From contig JAQCNN010000084.1 in NCBI GenBank assembly GCA_028275005.1, forward strand, positions 1 through 9,819: 9,819 nucleotides of DNA, written 5' to 3'. The DNA comes from Salinirussus sp. (GTDB lineage: Archaea > Halobacteriota > Halobacteria > Halobacteriales > Haloarculaceae). The notes under the pieces were generated by a model, which saw only the letters and a program-made list of their open reading frames with translations, had not been told where the DNA came from and made no database searches. A program made the translations under genes and the position numbers. How positions within the stretch are numbered: the first letter of the stretch is position 1; each line of letters starts with the position of its first letter. Shown here one piece after another: positions 1-8,691 of this stretch.

Positions 1-45
1 ACTGCCGAGGTTCGCGCTGGTGGCTGGCGCCCGGACAGTCAACAT
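1..45 (-). CDS. thrB: Homoserine kinase, N-terminal 15 codons only (gene runs off the left edge)
   Basis: Reading the complement leftward from the ATG at 43-45 gives MLTVRAPATSANLGS, which stays open to the window edge. The R-A-P-A-T-S-A-N-L-G-S block is the N-terminal strand and turn found in GHMP-superfamily homoserine kinases, which phosphorylate L-homoserine with ATP in threonine biosynthesis in the cytoplasm. The ATP-binding and catalytic loops lie outside the window and cannot be checked. The start is supported by a T-run at 70-75 (minus strand), about 27 bases upstream, where a haloarchaeal TATA box would sit for a leaderless transcript. The gene is divergent from the FAD oxidoreductase at 267. 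Other GHMP kinases share a similar beginning, but this exact pattern is most typical of ThrB. Only 15 residues are visible, so the call rests on recognising that short motif. Confidence 0.8.
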   Translation of the reverse strand, partial: MLTVRAPATSANLGS

Positions 46-67
46 ACCCCCGCTTTCGTGGTGGCAC

Positions 68-87
68 GCAAAAAACCACCTTTTTGC
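68..87. repeat. Perfect 7-bp inverted repeat over the thrB promoter (operator candidate)
   Basis: The arms GCAAAAA (68-74) and TTTTTGC (81-87) are exact reverse complements around a 6-bp centre, making a 20-bp dyad. The left arm contains the minus-strand T-run that serves as the likely thrB TATA element. A protein bound here would therefore cover the TATA/BRE region. The dyad is seen in the sequence; its regulatory role is inferred. Confidence 0.45.
70..75 (-). promoter_or_regulatory. TATA-like box of thrB
   Basis: The minus strand reads TTTTTT here, centred about 27 bases upstream of the thrB ATG, in an otherwise GC-rich context. No Shine-Dalgarno sequence precedes the ATG, which fits a leaderless mRNA. 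The remaining divergent spacer, about 88-236, shows no gene; its ORFs are arginine-rich frame shadows. Confidence 0.5.
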
Positions 88-237
88 CCTCGGATGTGGC
101 CCCGACGCTCGCGAGAGTCGCGGTCTGAGGCGCCGGGGGTGCTGGTGTCTGCCGTCGCCGGTCTGTCTGGCTTCCGTCCTCGCGACGGGGCGCGCTCGGG
201 GCCACGGCCTCTGTCGGTCAGGCGGCGAACGACAAGG

Positions 238-246
238 CATATTTTC
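238..246 (+). promoter_or_regulatory. TATA box of the FAD-dependent oxidoreductase gene
   Basis: CATATTTTC is the only AT-rich stretch near this gene. Its core is centred about 25 bases upstream of the ATG at 267. That spacing predicts a transcript starting at or within a few bases of the start codon, and no Shine-Dalgarno sequence is seen. Confidence 0.65.
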
Positions 247-266
247 GCCTGCCCGGAACAGAGGCT

Positions 267-1610
267 ATGATCGGTGTCGTCGGCGGAGGGGTCGCGGGGC
301 TGGCCGCGGCCCACCGGCTCCAGGGCCACGGCCACGACGTGCAGGTCTTCGAGGCCAGCGAGGGTCTGGGCGGGCTCGCCGCCACCTACGAGACCGCCGG
401 CGACCGGGTCGAGTCCTTCTACCACCACCTCTCGAAGTCGGAGGAGACCATCGTCGACCTCGCCGCCGAGTTGGGTGTCGACGACCGTATCGAGTGGCGC
501 TACGGCTCCGACGGCTACTACGTCGACGGCGTTGCCCACCCGATGAACAAGCCCTGGGAGATCCTCGCGTACCCCCACCTCTCGCTGTACGACAAGTTCC
601 GGCTCGGGATGCTCGTCCTCGACATCGACGTCCGCGGAGGGGTCCCCTCCTTCGACACCTACGAGCGCTTGGCGGACTTCGAGGACGTCCCCGTCAAGCA
701 GTTTATCCTCGAGCACACCTCCCGGGGCTGTTTCGAGCGGTTTTTCAAGCCACTCCTGGAGGCGAAGTTCGGCGACCGCTGGGAGGCGGTGAGTGCGGCG
801 TGGCTGCTCGGCCGGATCAAGTTCCGCGGCGAACGGGACGTGCTCCGTGGGGAGGTCCTCGGCTACTTCGAGGGGGGGTTTGCCGTCCTGCTAGACGCGC
901 TGGTCGAGTCGGTCGGGAGGGGGAATATCACCACAGGCGCCCGTGTGGCCGACCTGGGGCTGGCCGACGGGCGGGTCACCGCGATGACCGCCGAGACGGC
1001 GGAGGGCCGGGAGACACACCGCGTCGACGGCGCCATCGTCGCGGCGATGCCGACGGTGTTGGAGGCGCTGACGGGGTACACCTGTGAGGTCGACTTCCAG
1101 GGGACGGTCTGCTCGGTGATCAGCATCGAGGAACCGCTGACGGACGTCTACTGGCTCAACGTCGCCGACGAGGCGCCCTTTGGCGCGCTCGTCGAGCACA
1201 CCAACTTCGTCCCGGCCGAGCGCTACGGCGGCGAGCACCTGCTGTACGCCGTGAAGTACATCCAGGACGACGGGGACCCCCTCTGGCAGGCCGACGACGA
1301 GGGCGTCGAGGAGGCGTGGCTCGCCGGCATCGAGGACCTGTTTCCGGACTTCGACCGCGGGGGGGTCAACTGGGTCCGGACCGCCCGCAACCCCCGCACC
1401 GCCCCTATCTACGAGCGGGGGTACCTGGAGACGGTGGTCCCGTACGACCTCGCGGAGCCGGTCGCCGAGGGGGTCTACTACGCGGGGATGGCCTCCCGTG
1501 CCCAGTACCCGGAGCGGTCGCTGAACGGCGGTGTCGTCGCCGGCTTCGAGTGTGCCGACCGGGTCGCCGACGTGGCCGTCGACCCATCGGAGCCCGGGGT
1601 CGGTGACTGA
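267..1610 (+). CDS. FAD-dependent oxidoreductase, protoporphyrinogen oxidase/amine oxidase-like
   Basis: The 447-residue protein opens with a dinucleotide-binding fold: V-G-G-G-V-A-G-L-A-A-A-H-R-L at residues 4-17, then an acidic ribose-binding Glu in VFEASEGLGG. This is the hallmark of the amine oxidase, phytoene desaturase and protoporphyrinogen oxidase (HemY-like) flavoprotein superfamily. Near the C-terminus, GVYYAGMASRAQYPERSLNGG followed by VAGFECADRV matches the second FAD-contacting motif, so both ends of the fold are present and the gene looks complete. No signal peptide or membrane helix is evident, so it is probably cytoplasmic. The substrate cannot be told from sequence; relatives act on porphyrins, carotenoids, amines or nucleotide sugars. 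A true heme role is not supported by any neighbour. The ATG at 267 is chosen because the glycine motif follows at once and a TATA box lies about 25 bases upstream. Confidence 0.85.
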   Translation: MIGVVGGGVAGLAAAHRLQGHGHDVQVFEASEGLGGLAATYETAGDRVESFYHHLSKSEETIVDLAAELGVDDRIEWRYGSDGYYVDGVAHPMNKPWEILAYPHLSLYDKFRLGMLVLDIDVRGGVPSFDTYERLADFEDVPVKQFILEHTSRGCFERFFKPLLEAKFGDRWEAVSAAWLLGRIKFRGERDVLRGEVLGYFEGGFAVLLDALVESVGRGNITTGARVADLGLADGRVTAMTAETAEGRETHRVDGAIVAAMPTVLEALTGYTCEVDFQGTVCSVISIEEPLTDVYWLNVADEAPFGALVEHTNFVPAERYGGEHLLYAVKYIQDDGDPLWQADDEGVEEAWLAGIEDLFPDFDRGGVNWVRTARNPRTAPIYERGYLETVVPYDLAEPVAEGVYYAGMASRAQYPERSLNGGVVAGFECADRVADVAVDPSEPGVGD

Positions 1611-1645
1611 GGCGGCCGGCTGGAGGCTGCTTCTGGCTGGCCGCC
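1611..1645 (+). terminator. GC-rich hairpin directly after the FAD oxidoreductase stop
   Basis: GGCGGCC (1611-1617) pairs with GGCCGCC (1639-1645). Three more inner pairs, one of them G-T, give a 10-bp stem with a 15-base loop that begins on the base after the TGA. No U-run follows (the next bases are CAAAC), so it is not a classical intrinsic terminator. It could be a 3'-end stability structure. The rest of the convergent spacer to 1760 holds nothing I can identify beyond a GGGGCCCC palindrome near 1700. Confidence 0.35.
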
Positions 1646-1760
1646 CAAACGCGGGTCGTGAGGCGACATACCGTCCTCGCCTCGGTCGTGGCGACGTTCC
1701 GGGGCCCCAGCTCAGTTTCCGGACGGCACGTGGGTCGCGGCGGCGTGACCCCCTGTGACC

Positions 1761-2366
1761 TCAGTCCGCGCCGGCCTCGTCAGCCTCGTCGGGGTCGACG
1801 CCTGGGGCACGGTCGACCGCCACCTCGTCGGGCTGTTCGGTACCACCGACGACCACCTCGCCGTCGTCGGTCTCGACGTAGACATCGTCGGCAAAGCCAC
1901 CCTCGGCGTGGGGGTGTTCGGGGTCGTCTAGCTTTCCGGGGGTCGAGGGTGCGTCGGCAACGCCCGCGGCGGGCCGGAACTCGCCCAGCGGGTCGTCGAT
2001 AGTGATCCCGTGTGCCGCGAAGAAGTCCTCGTAGCGGCCGTAGTGCTCCGCGACCTCGTCGGCGGGGAACTCCATCATCTCCGTCCAGCCGTGGTTGTAG
2101 AAGTCGAAGTTGGCCTGGGCGTGGGTGATCTCGCGGGCCTCGGCCTCGGGAAGGCCCGTCTCGAGGGCTGTGACGTAGGTGTCCATCGTCGCGTCGAAGA
2201 AGTCGTTCAGGTGAGCGCGCCGCTCCTCGCGGCGGGGCTCCTCGGCACGGTCGAGAAAGACGTCGGTGTGGATGTCGACGAGTTTGTCGTTGGTGTACTT
2301 CCCGACGACCGGCATCGTCAGTGCCTTTTTTGCGGCCCAGTGACGGATATTTTGGCGAAGCTTCAT
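1761..2366 (-). CDS. Small acidic haloarchaeal protein, DUF6149-like
   Basis: The 201-residue protein is of unknown function. Its first ~25 residues are basic and amphipathic (MKLRQNIRHWAAKKALTMPV). A mostly helical body of about 110 residues follows, with notable blocks ITHAQANFDFYNHGWTEMMEF and HYGRYEDFFAAHGITIDDPLGEF. The last ~65 residues form a low-complexity Asp/Glu-rich tail that is probably disordered. From memory the body resembles the haloarchaea-restricted DUF6149 family; I could not verify this. No metal ligands, nucleotide-binding loop, signal peptide or transmembrane helix is clear, although the basic N-terminal helix could associate with membrane or nucleic acid. It is convergent with the FAD oxidoreductase and divergent from the next gene (117-bp spacer). 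The start ATG (complement of 2364-2366) has an AT-rich box about 28 bases upstream. No function is assigned. Confidence 0.8.
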   Translation of the reverse strand: MKLRQNIRHWAAKKALTMPVVGKYTNDKLVDIHTDVFLDRAEEPRREERRAHLNDFFDATMDTYVTALETGLPEAEAREITHAQANFDFYNHGWTEMMEFPADEVAEHYGRYEDFFAAHGITIDDPLGEFRPAAGVADAPSTPGKLDDPEHPHAEGGFADDVYVETDDGEVVVGGTEQPDEVAVDRAPGVDPDEADEAGAD

Positions 2367-2389
2367 CGACAGGGACTCGGGTCGCCAGG

Positions 2390-2399
2390 CTATTCAATT
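2390..2399 (-). promoter_or_regulatory. TATA-like box of the DUF6149-like gene
   Basis: On the minus strand this reads as an AATTGAATAG-type AT-rich block centred about 28 bases upstream of the ATG at 2366, matching the leaderless spacing seen across the window. The other side of this divergent spacer is less clear. For the rightward gene at 2484 the only AT-rich blocks are ACATTAG (2455-2461) at the right distance and a stronger CTAATCTATT (2471-2480) that is too close to the ATG. Confidence 0.4.
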
Positions 2400-2483
2400 C
2401 CCCGTCCGGCGGCCGTCTCGTGACAGGTCGCAAGTAGACCCGAGATGGCAATCCACATTAGTCGCGGCGCCTAATCTATTCAC

Positions 2484-3734
2484 ATGACCACGTCGCATGT
2501 CATTGTGGGCGACGGGATCGCCGGTAGCTCGGCGGCCGAGACGATCCGCGAGGAGGACCCCGACGCGGACGTCACCGTCATCACCGACGAGGGTGAGACC
2601 CTCTACAACCGCATTCTCATAAAGGAGTTTGCAAAGGGGAAGCTCCCCGAGGCCCCGATTTCGATTCACGAGCCCGAGTGGTACGACGAGCGCGACATCG
2701 ACCTCCGGCTCAACACCTACGTCACCGGCGTCGACCCCGACGCACACACCCTCTCGACACACGACGGCGAGACCTACGAGTACGACAAGCTGCTGATTGC
2801 GACCGGCGGAACCCCAACCCAGCTGCCGGTCGAAAACGCCGACGCCGACGGTATTCACCACTTCTGGACCTTCCAGGACGCCCGCGGGATCCGGGAGGCC
2901 GCGGACACGGCCGAGACCGGTGTCATCGTCGGCGCGGGCCTGCTCGGTATCGACCTCGCGGCGGTCTGTGCCGCCCAGGCGGTTGACGCCCACTACCTGA
3001 TGCGGGGGAACCGCTGGTGGCGCTATGCCCTCTCACTCGAGGGGGCGGAGATCATCCACGACGCCCTGGAGGAAAACGGTGTCACCCCCGTCTTCGACTC
3101 CGGCGTCGACCGCTTCGAGGTGGACGACGACGGCCACGTCACGGGGGCGGTCGACCCCAACGGCGACCGCTACGACGGTGCGTTCTGTGGCGTTGCCATC
3201 GGCCTCGAGTTCAACACCGAGTGGCTCCGCGGGACCGGCATCGAGACCGACGACGGCGTCGTCGTCGACGAGTACATGCAGACGGGTGTCGAGGATATCT
3301 ACGCCGCCGGCGACATCACCCGGTTTTACGACTCGATCCTGGGTGAACACGGCCAGAACGGCTCCTGGGGCTCGGCAAAGGAACAGGGTGCTGTCGCGGC
3401 GACGAACATGGTCGCAGACGCCGACGAGGAGGCGTTTCGCTGGGTCTCCTCGTACTCGATCACCCACTTCGACTTTCCGTTTCTCTCCTTTGGGCACCCG
3501 ACGGTCGGCGACGACTCCGCCGAGCGCAAGTACTCGGACACCGAGTGGCGCCGCCTCGCGTTCAAGGACGGCAGGATCGTCGGCGGGGTCCTCATCGGCG
3601 ACCTCTCCCAGCAACAGACCTACAAACAGCTCATCCGCGAGGAGCGAGAGGTGGCCGACCAGAAGGACGTGTTGCTCGAGGAGGACGTCGACCTCGACAA
3701 GCTAGACGCGGCGCCACAGGCCGAGGCCGAGTAG
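2484..3734 (+). CDS. NAD(P)/FAD-dependent oxidoreductase, NirB/rubredoxin-reductase-like
   Basis: The 416-residue protein has the two-dinucleotide-domain layout of the pyridine nucleotide-disulfide reductase superfamily. An N-terminal FAD fold (HVIVGDGIAGSSAAETIRE, residues 5-23) is followed by LYNRILIKEFAKG and WYDERDI, typical of the NirB/NasB and rubredoxin reductase branch. ATGGTP closes the first FAD segment. An internal NAD(P)-binding motif follows (GVIVGAGLLGIDLA, about residues 146-159), then IYAAGDITRF (about 272-281), the second FAD motif. A C-terminal domain (FRWVSSYSITHFDFPFLSFG) includes a conserved KEQGAVAATNM segment. No CxxC redox pair is present, so electrons probably go to a partner such as ferredoxin, rubredoxin, an iron-sulfur protein or a quinone, rather than an internal disulfide. 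No nitrite reductase domain or partner gene is visible nearby, so the acceptor is unknown. The ATG at 2484 is chosen because the FAD motif follows at once; its promoter is not clear-cut. Confidence 0.88.
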   Translation: MTTSHVIVGDGIAGSSAAETIREEDPDADVTVITDEGETLYNRILIKEFAKGKLPEAPISIHEPEWYDERDIDLRLNTYVTGVDPDAHTLSTHDGETYEYDKLLIATGGTPTQLPVENADADGIHHFWTFQDARGIREAADTAETGVIVGAGLLGIDLAAVCAAQAVDAHYLMRGNRWWRYALSLEGAEIIHDALEENGVTPVFDSGVDRFEVDDDGHVTGAVDPNGDRYDGAFCGVAIGLEFNTEWLRGTGIETDDGVVVDEYMQTGVEDIYAAGDITRFYDSILGEHGQNGSWGSAKEQGAVAATNMVADADEEAFRWVSSYSITHFDFPFLSFGHPTVGDDSAERKYSDTEWRRLAFKDGRIVGGVLIGDLSQQQTYKQLIREEREVADQKDVLLEEDVDLDKLDAAPQAEAE

Positions 3735-3779
3735 CCCCGTCTCGCGGCGGTCGGGCACACAGCCCCGCTCCCGGGTGTT

Positions 3780-3797
3780 GAGACCGACGGTCTTTTC
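3780..3797 (+). promoter_or_regulatory. Dyad plus T-run: TATA of the DUF7124-like gene, or terminator of the upstream gene
   Basis: AGACCGACGGTCT (3781-3793) is a perfect 13-bp palindrome around a central A and runs directly into TTTT (3793-3796). The T-run is centred about 28 bases upstream of the ATG at 3822, so it is the best TATA candidate for that gene. As RNA, AGACC/GGTCT with a 3-base loop and a U-run also looks like a small intrinsic-type terminator for the oxidoreductase ending at 3734. The same bases could serve both roles, or form an operator abutting the TATA box. Confidence 0.45.
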
Positions 3798-3821
3798 TCC
3801 GGACGCTGCCCACTCCTTGAC

Positions 3822-4244
3822 ATGAATGGGAGCGGCGACATGACGCTGGCCTTCGACCTGACGGCGCTCCAGGAGCTCGCAAAGCCCGATGCCGTCTTCA
3901 CAGACGCCCGCCAGTGGAGCGAGTACGTCGGCGTCATCTCCGAGAGACCGACCTACGTCGTGACGAACTTCACCCGCAAACACCGGATCCGCCAGGACTT
4001 TTTCTCCGGTCCGCGGGGTCGTGAGGAGAGCCTCGCAAACGTCAAAGACCAGTTCGGGACCGACCGCTACGTCTACGTCGGGACAGCCGGGGCGGACCGT
4101 TCCCTCGCCGAGACGGCGGGCTGGGAGTATCTCGGCGTCGAGGAGGCCGCGGGGGCGGCCGACTGGGAGCTGGGCGAACCGGACCCGCCGGACGCACAGG
4201 TGACCGACACCGGCGACGACGACGGCCGCGACGACTGGCCCTGA
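3822..4244 (+). CDS. Conserved haloarchaeal protein, DUF7124-like
   Basis: The 140-residue acidic protein has unknown function. The core, about residues 7-115, looks like a small mixed alpha/beta domain with blocks TLAFDLTALQEL, WSEYVGVI, PTYVVTNFTRKHRIRQDFF and DRYVYVGTAG. From memory this resembles the haloarchaeal DUF7124 family, which I cannot confirm here. The last ~25 residues are a disordered Asp/Gly/Pro-rich tail ending in DDWP. The basic cluster TRKHRIRQ stands out in an otherwise acidic protein and could contact nucleic acid or an anionic ligand, but that is speculation. The start at 3822 is preferred over the in-frame ATG at 3840 (MTLAFDL) because the TATA-like T-run sits about 28 bases from 3822. 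Homologues may nonetheless begin at the conserved MTLAF. No partner gene suggests a role. Confidence 0.75.
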   Translation: MNGSGDMTLAFDLTALQELAKPDAVFTDARQWSEYVGVISERPTYVVTNFTRKHRIRQDFFSGPRGREESLANVKDQFGTDRYVYVGTAGADRSLAETAGWEYLGVEEAAGAADWELGEPDPPDAQVTDTGDDDGRDDWP

Positions 4245-4287
4245 GCGGGCTCTCCCGGGGCTGTAGGTGTCGGCCCGTTCCGCGGTC

Positions 4288-4293
4288 TTTATT
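4288..4293 (+). promoter_or_regulatory. TATA box of the DUF5815-like gene
   Basis: TTTATT is centred about 26-27 bases upstream of the ATG at 4317 and is the only AT-rich block in the spacer. This distance favours the ATG at 4317 over the in-frame GTG at 4311 as the start. Confidence 0.65.
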
Positions 4294-4316
4294 CCCGGGA
4301 CGCCCGAAGTGTGGCT

Positions 4317-4850
4317 ATGGCAGAGCCCGGCGTGCCCGGCGGCGCAGCCGAGTCCCTCGACCTCCCCTGTGGACGGACGGTGAGTGTCCGTGACATCGAC
4401 ATCGGGGTCCGGGAGTTTGACTGTCGCTGTGGTGCCGACCACGCCGTCGTGACCGACGCCCACCCGCTGGCTCGCTTTGTCCCCGAGTCGATCGTCGACG
4501 TCCTCCGGGCGACCGTCGACACCGCCGACGAGTTCGAGGAGTTCTCGACCCCGCACGTGCTGGGGATGGTCGTCGAGGAGTTTCCCGAACAGGTGGTCAG
4601 TGCCGACACCTCCGGGGACGGGCAGGTCGGCTACGCGCTGGTGTGGGTTGCGGACTTCGACGCCCACCGGCTCCACGAGGTTGTCGTGGAGCTACTCGTC
4701 GAGTTGATGGAACACGCCGTCAGCCACGCCGAGGACGGCTCGGCGATGTCCGAGTTCGAGCGCCGGATGCAGGAGTTCGACGTCGAGGCCTTCGTCGAGC
4801 GCTACCGCGCCGAACGGGAGTTCGAGTCCGAACACGACACCGCCGTCTGA
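4317..4850 (+). CDS. Conserved haloarchaeal protein, DUF5815-like
   Basis: The 177-residue protein has unknown function. The N-terminal ~50 residues contain three cysteines, in LPCGRTV and in FDCRCGADHAVV, with a nearby HAVVTDAHP. This looks like a small beta-rich treble-clef or zinc-ribbon-like segment, though three Cys plus His is only suggestive of metal binding. The central part (VLGMVVEEFPEQVV, VGYALVWVADFDAHRLHEVVVELLVELMEHAVSHAED) is helical with a strongly hydrophobic helix. The C-terminal third (MSEFERRMQEFDVEAFVERYRAEREFE) is charged and amphipathic, possibly coiled. From memory the arrangement matches the haloarchaea-only DUF5815 family. No transmembrane helix or signal peptide is clear. 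The start is set at ATG 4317; a GTG two codons upstream is in frame but fits the TATA spacing less well. It is monocistronic as far as the spacers show. Confidence 0.8.
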   Translation: MAEPGVPGGAAESLDLPCGRTVSVRDIDIGVREFDCRCGADHAVVTDAHPLARFVPESIVDVLRATVDTADEFEEFSTPHVLGMVVEEFPEQVVSADTSGDGQVGYALVWVADFDAHRLHEVVVELLVELMEHAVSHAEDGSAMSEFERRMQEFDVEAFVERYRAEREFESEHDTAV

Positions 4851-4871
4851 GCCGTGGCCGCTCCCGAGGAG

Positions 4872-4883
4872 TATATAGATATT
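4872..4883 (+). promoter_or_regulatory. Strong TATA-like element with no assigned gene
   Basis: TATATAGATATT is the most AT-rich element in the window and resembles a consensus archaeal TATA box. It lies 22 bases after the DUF5815-like stop and about 145 bases before the winged-helix ATG. A rightward transcript would start near 4900-4908. The element is nearly symmetric, so leftward transcription (antisense to the upstream gene) cannot be excluded. Confidence 0.5.
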
Positions 4884-4916
4884 CGCTGGCTATGTAGACT
4901 CGACCCTGGTCTCTGT

Positions 4917-4979
4917 ATGACAGGCGCCGACGGGTGCGTGGCCGTACCGTCCTGCGGTTTCGGCCGAGCCGGCGTCTGA
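4917..4979 (+). other. Possible 20-codon small ORF or leader region upstream of the winged-helix gene
   Basis: An ATG at 4917 opens a 20-residue frame with two cysteines (M-T-G-A-D-G-C-V-A-V-P-S-C-G-F...) ending at TGA 4977-4979. It sits about 10-15 bases after the start predicted from the TATA element at 4872-4883. It may be a real small protein, a leader ORF in a longer winged-helix transcript, or chance within a noncoding RNA. Its length alone cannot separate these, hence the low confidence. Confidence 0.2.
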
Positions 4980-4994
4980 CGCCTGTCTGACGCC
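4974..4994 (+). repeat. Tandem direct repeat, 11-bp period, abutting the winged-helix TATA box
   Basis: GTCTGACGCC occurs exactly twice, at 4974-4983 and 4985-4994, a period of 11 bp or one helical turn. The second copy ends one base before the TTTAAT box at 4996 and so covers the BRE position. The first copy also forms part of a small inverted repeat GGCGT-CTG-ACGCC (4971-4983). The arrangement resembles a two-site operator for a small DNA-binding protein. Confidence 0.5.
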
Positions 4995-4995
4995 G

Positions 4996-5001
4996 TTTAA
5001 T
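4996..5001 (+). promoter_or_regulatory. TATA box of the winged-helix gene
   Basis: TTTAAT is centred about 28 bases upstream of the ATG at 5027. That supports 5027 rather than the in-frame TTG at 5018 as the start, and a leaderless transcript. Confidence 0.6.
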
Positions 5002-5026
5002 GAGGGTGTAGCGTTGATTGGTAGGT

Positions 5027-5257
5027 ATGCGCATACGCCGTGGCGACTACGAGCGCATCCGGTCGGTCCTAGAGCGGGCCGACCCCGAGGGGCCGTTGAC
5101 AGCACGGGAGATCGTCCAGATACTCGAGGACCACGACGAGGAGTTCGACAGTGCCCACCGGGTCGCAACCGTTCTCGGCCGGCGTGCCGAAACCGGCGAG
5201 GTGGAGGTCATCCGCGACCAGCCCTACCGCTACCGGTTTGCCGACGGGAACAACTGA
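5027..5257 (+). CDS. Small winged-helix (wHTH) protein, putative DNA-binding regulator
   Basis: The 76-residue protein begins MRIRRGDYERIRSVLE. Helix 1 is followed by GPLTAREIVQILEDH, a typical second helix, and then SAHRVATVLGRRAETGEVEVI, a plausible recognition helix running into a beta-hairpin. RDQPYRYRF resembles the final wing strand. This is the layout of a minimal winged-helix domain filling the whole protein, with no ligand-binding or dimerisation domain. The basic N-terminus (RIRRGDY) would suit DNA contact. The tandem repeat at its own promoter and its position directly upstream of carB make autoregulation or control of carB plausible, but that is inference from context. The gene and carB have separate TATA boxes and a 193-bp gap, so they are probably not one operon. 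The in-frame TTG at 5018 is a weaker start. Confidence 0.75.
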   Translation: MRIRRGDYERIRSVLERADPEGPLTAREIVQILEDHDEEFDSAHRVATVLGRRAETGEVEVIRDQPYRYRFADGNN

Positions 5258-5372
5258 GCCGTTGCTCGTCCGTCACGGAATCGGCTGTCGCTGCCGGCTG
5301 TTCCGGGCCCGTTGCCGTTCTCCCCTGTACGGTCCGCGCCCCTGAGCGTGCGTCGCGTGTGACCGGCTCACA

Positions 5373-5407
5373 GTACGATTTTCGAAATCCGGCTTCGATC
5401 TTCGTAC
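5373..5407. repeat. Operator-like repeats upstream of the carB promoter
   Basis: CGATTTTCG (5376-5384) and CGATCTTCG (5396-5404) match at 8 of 9 bases with starts exactly 20 bp apart, about two helical turns. An inverted repeat GTACGA (5373-5378)/TCGTAC (5402-5407) encloses them, and TTTCGAAA (about 5380-5387) is itself a palindrome. The block ends about 14 bases upstream of the carB TATA box. It is the most AT-rich part of a GC-rich spacer (5258-5420) that otherwise shows nothing. Confidence 0.45.
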
Positions 5408-5420
5408 CGTATCGCCGACC

Positions 5421-5426
5421 TTATTA
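5421..5426 (+). promoter_or_regulatory. TATA box of carB
   Basis: TTATTA is centred about 27-28 bases upstream of the ATG at 5451. The in-frame GTG at 5433 lies only 7 bases from this box and cannot be the start of a transcript made from it. carB therefore probably begins at 5451 on a leaderless mRNA. Confidence 0.65.
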
Positions 5427-5450
5427 CGATGTGTGGGCTCCCCCTGGATA

Positions 5451-8690
<3,240 letters not shown>

Positions 8691-8691
8691 A

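Noticed and set aside
68..87. Intrinsic terminator at the A/T-rich dyad upstream of thrB
   Set aside because: It lies between two divergent starts, where no transcript needs to end, and the stem is almost all A-T. Its position on the thrB TATA box fits an operator better.
58..270. A 70-residue rightward frame in the thrB-oxidoreductase spacer
   Set aside because: It is arginine-rich, unlike the acidic proteins around it, spans the promoters of both flanking genes and has no recognisable domain.
20..1087. A 355-residue rightward frame and a 225-residue leftward frame overlapping the FAD oxidoreductase
   Set aside because: Both are arginine/proline/glycine-rich or otherwise lack motifs. They are by-products of GC-rich codons in the real gene, which has a complete flavoprotein fold and its own promoter.
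3702..4676. A 324-residue leftward frame across the DUF7124- and DUF5815-like genes
   Set aside because: It crosses two intergenic promoters and two genes that have acidic haloarchaeal-type proteins in the forward frame. It shows no family motif and reads as a shadow.
5433..5450. GTG at 5433 as the carB start
   Set aside because: It would add six residues not needed for the fold and lies only 7 bases after the TATA box at 5421-5426, too close for a transcript from that box to include it.
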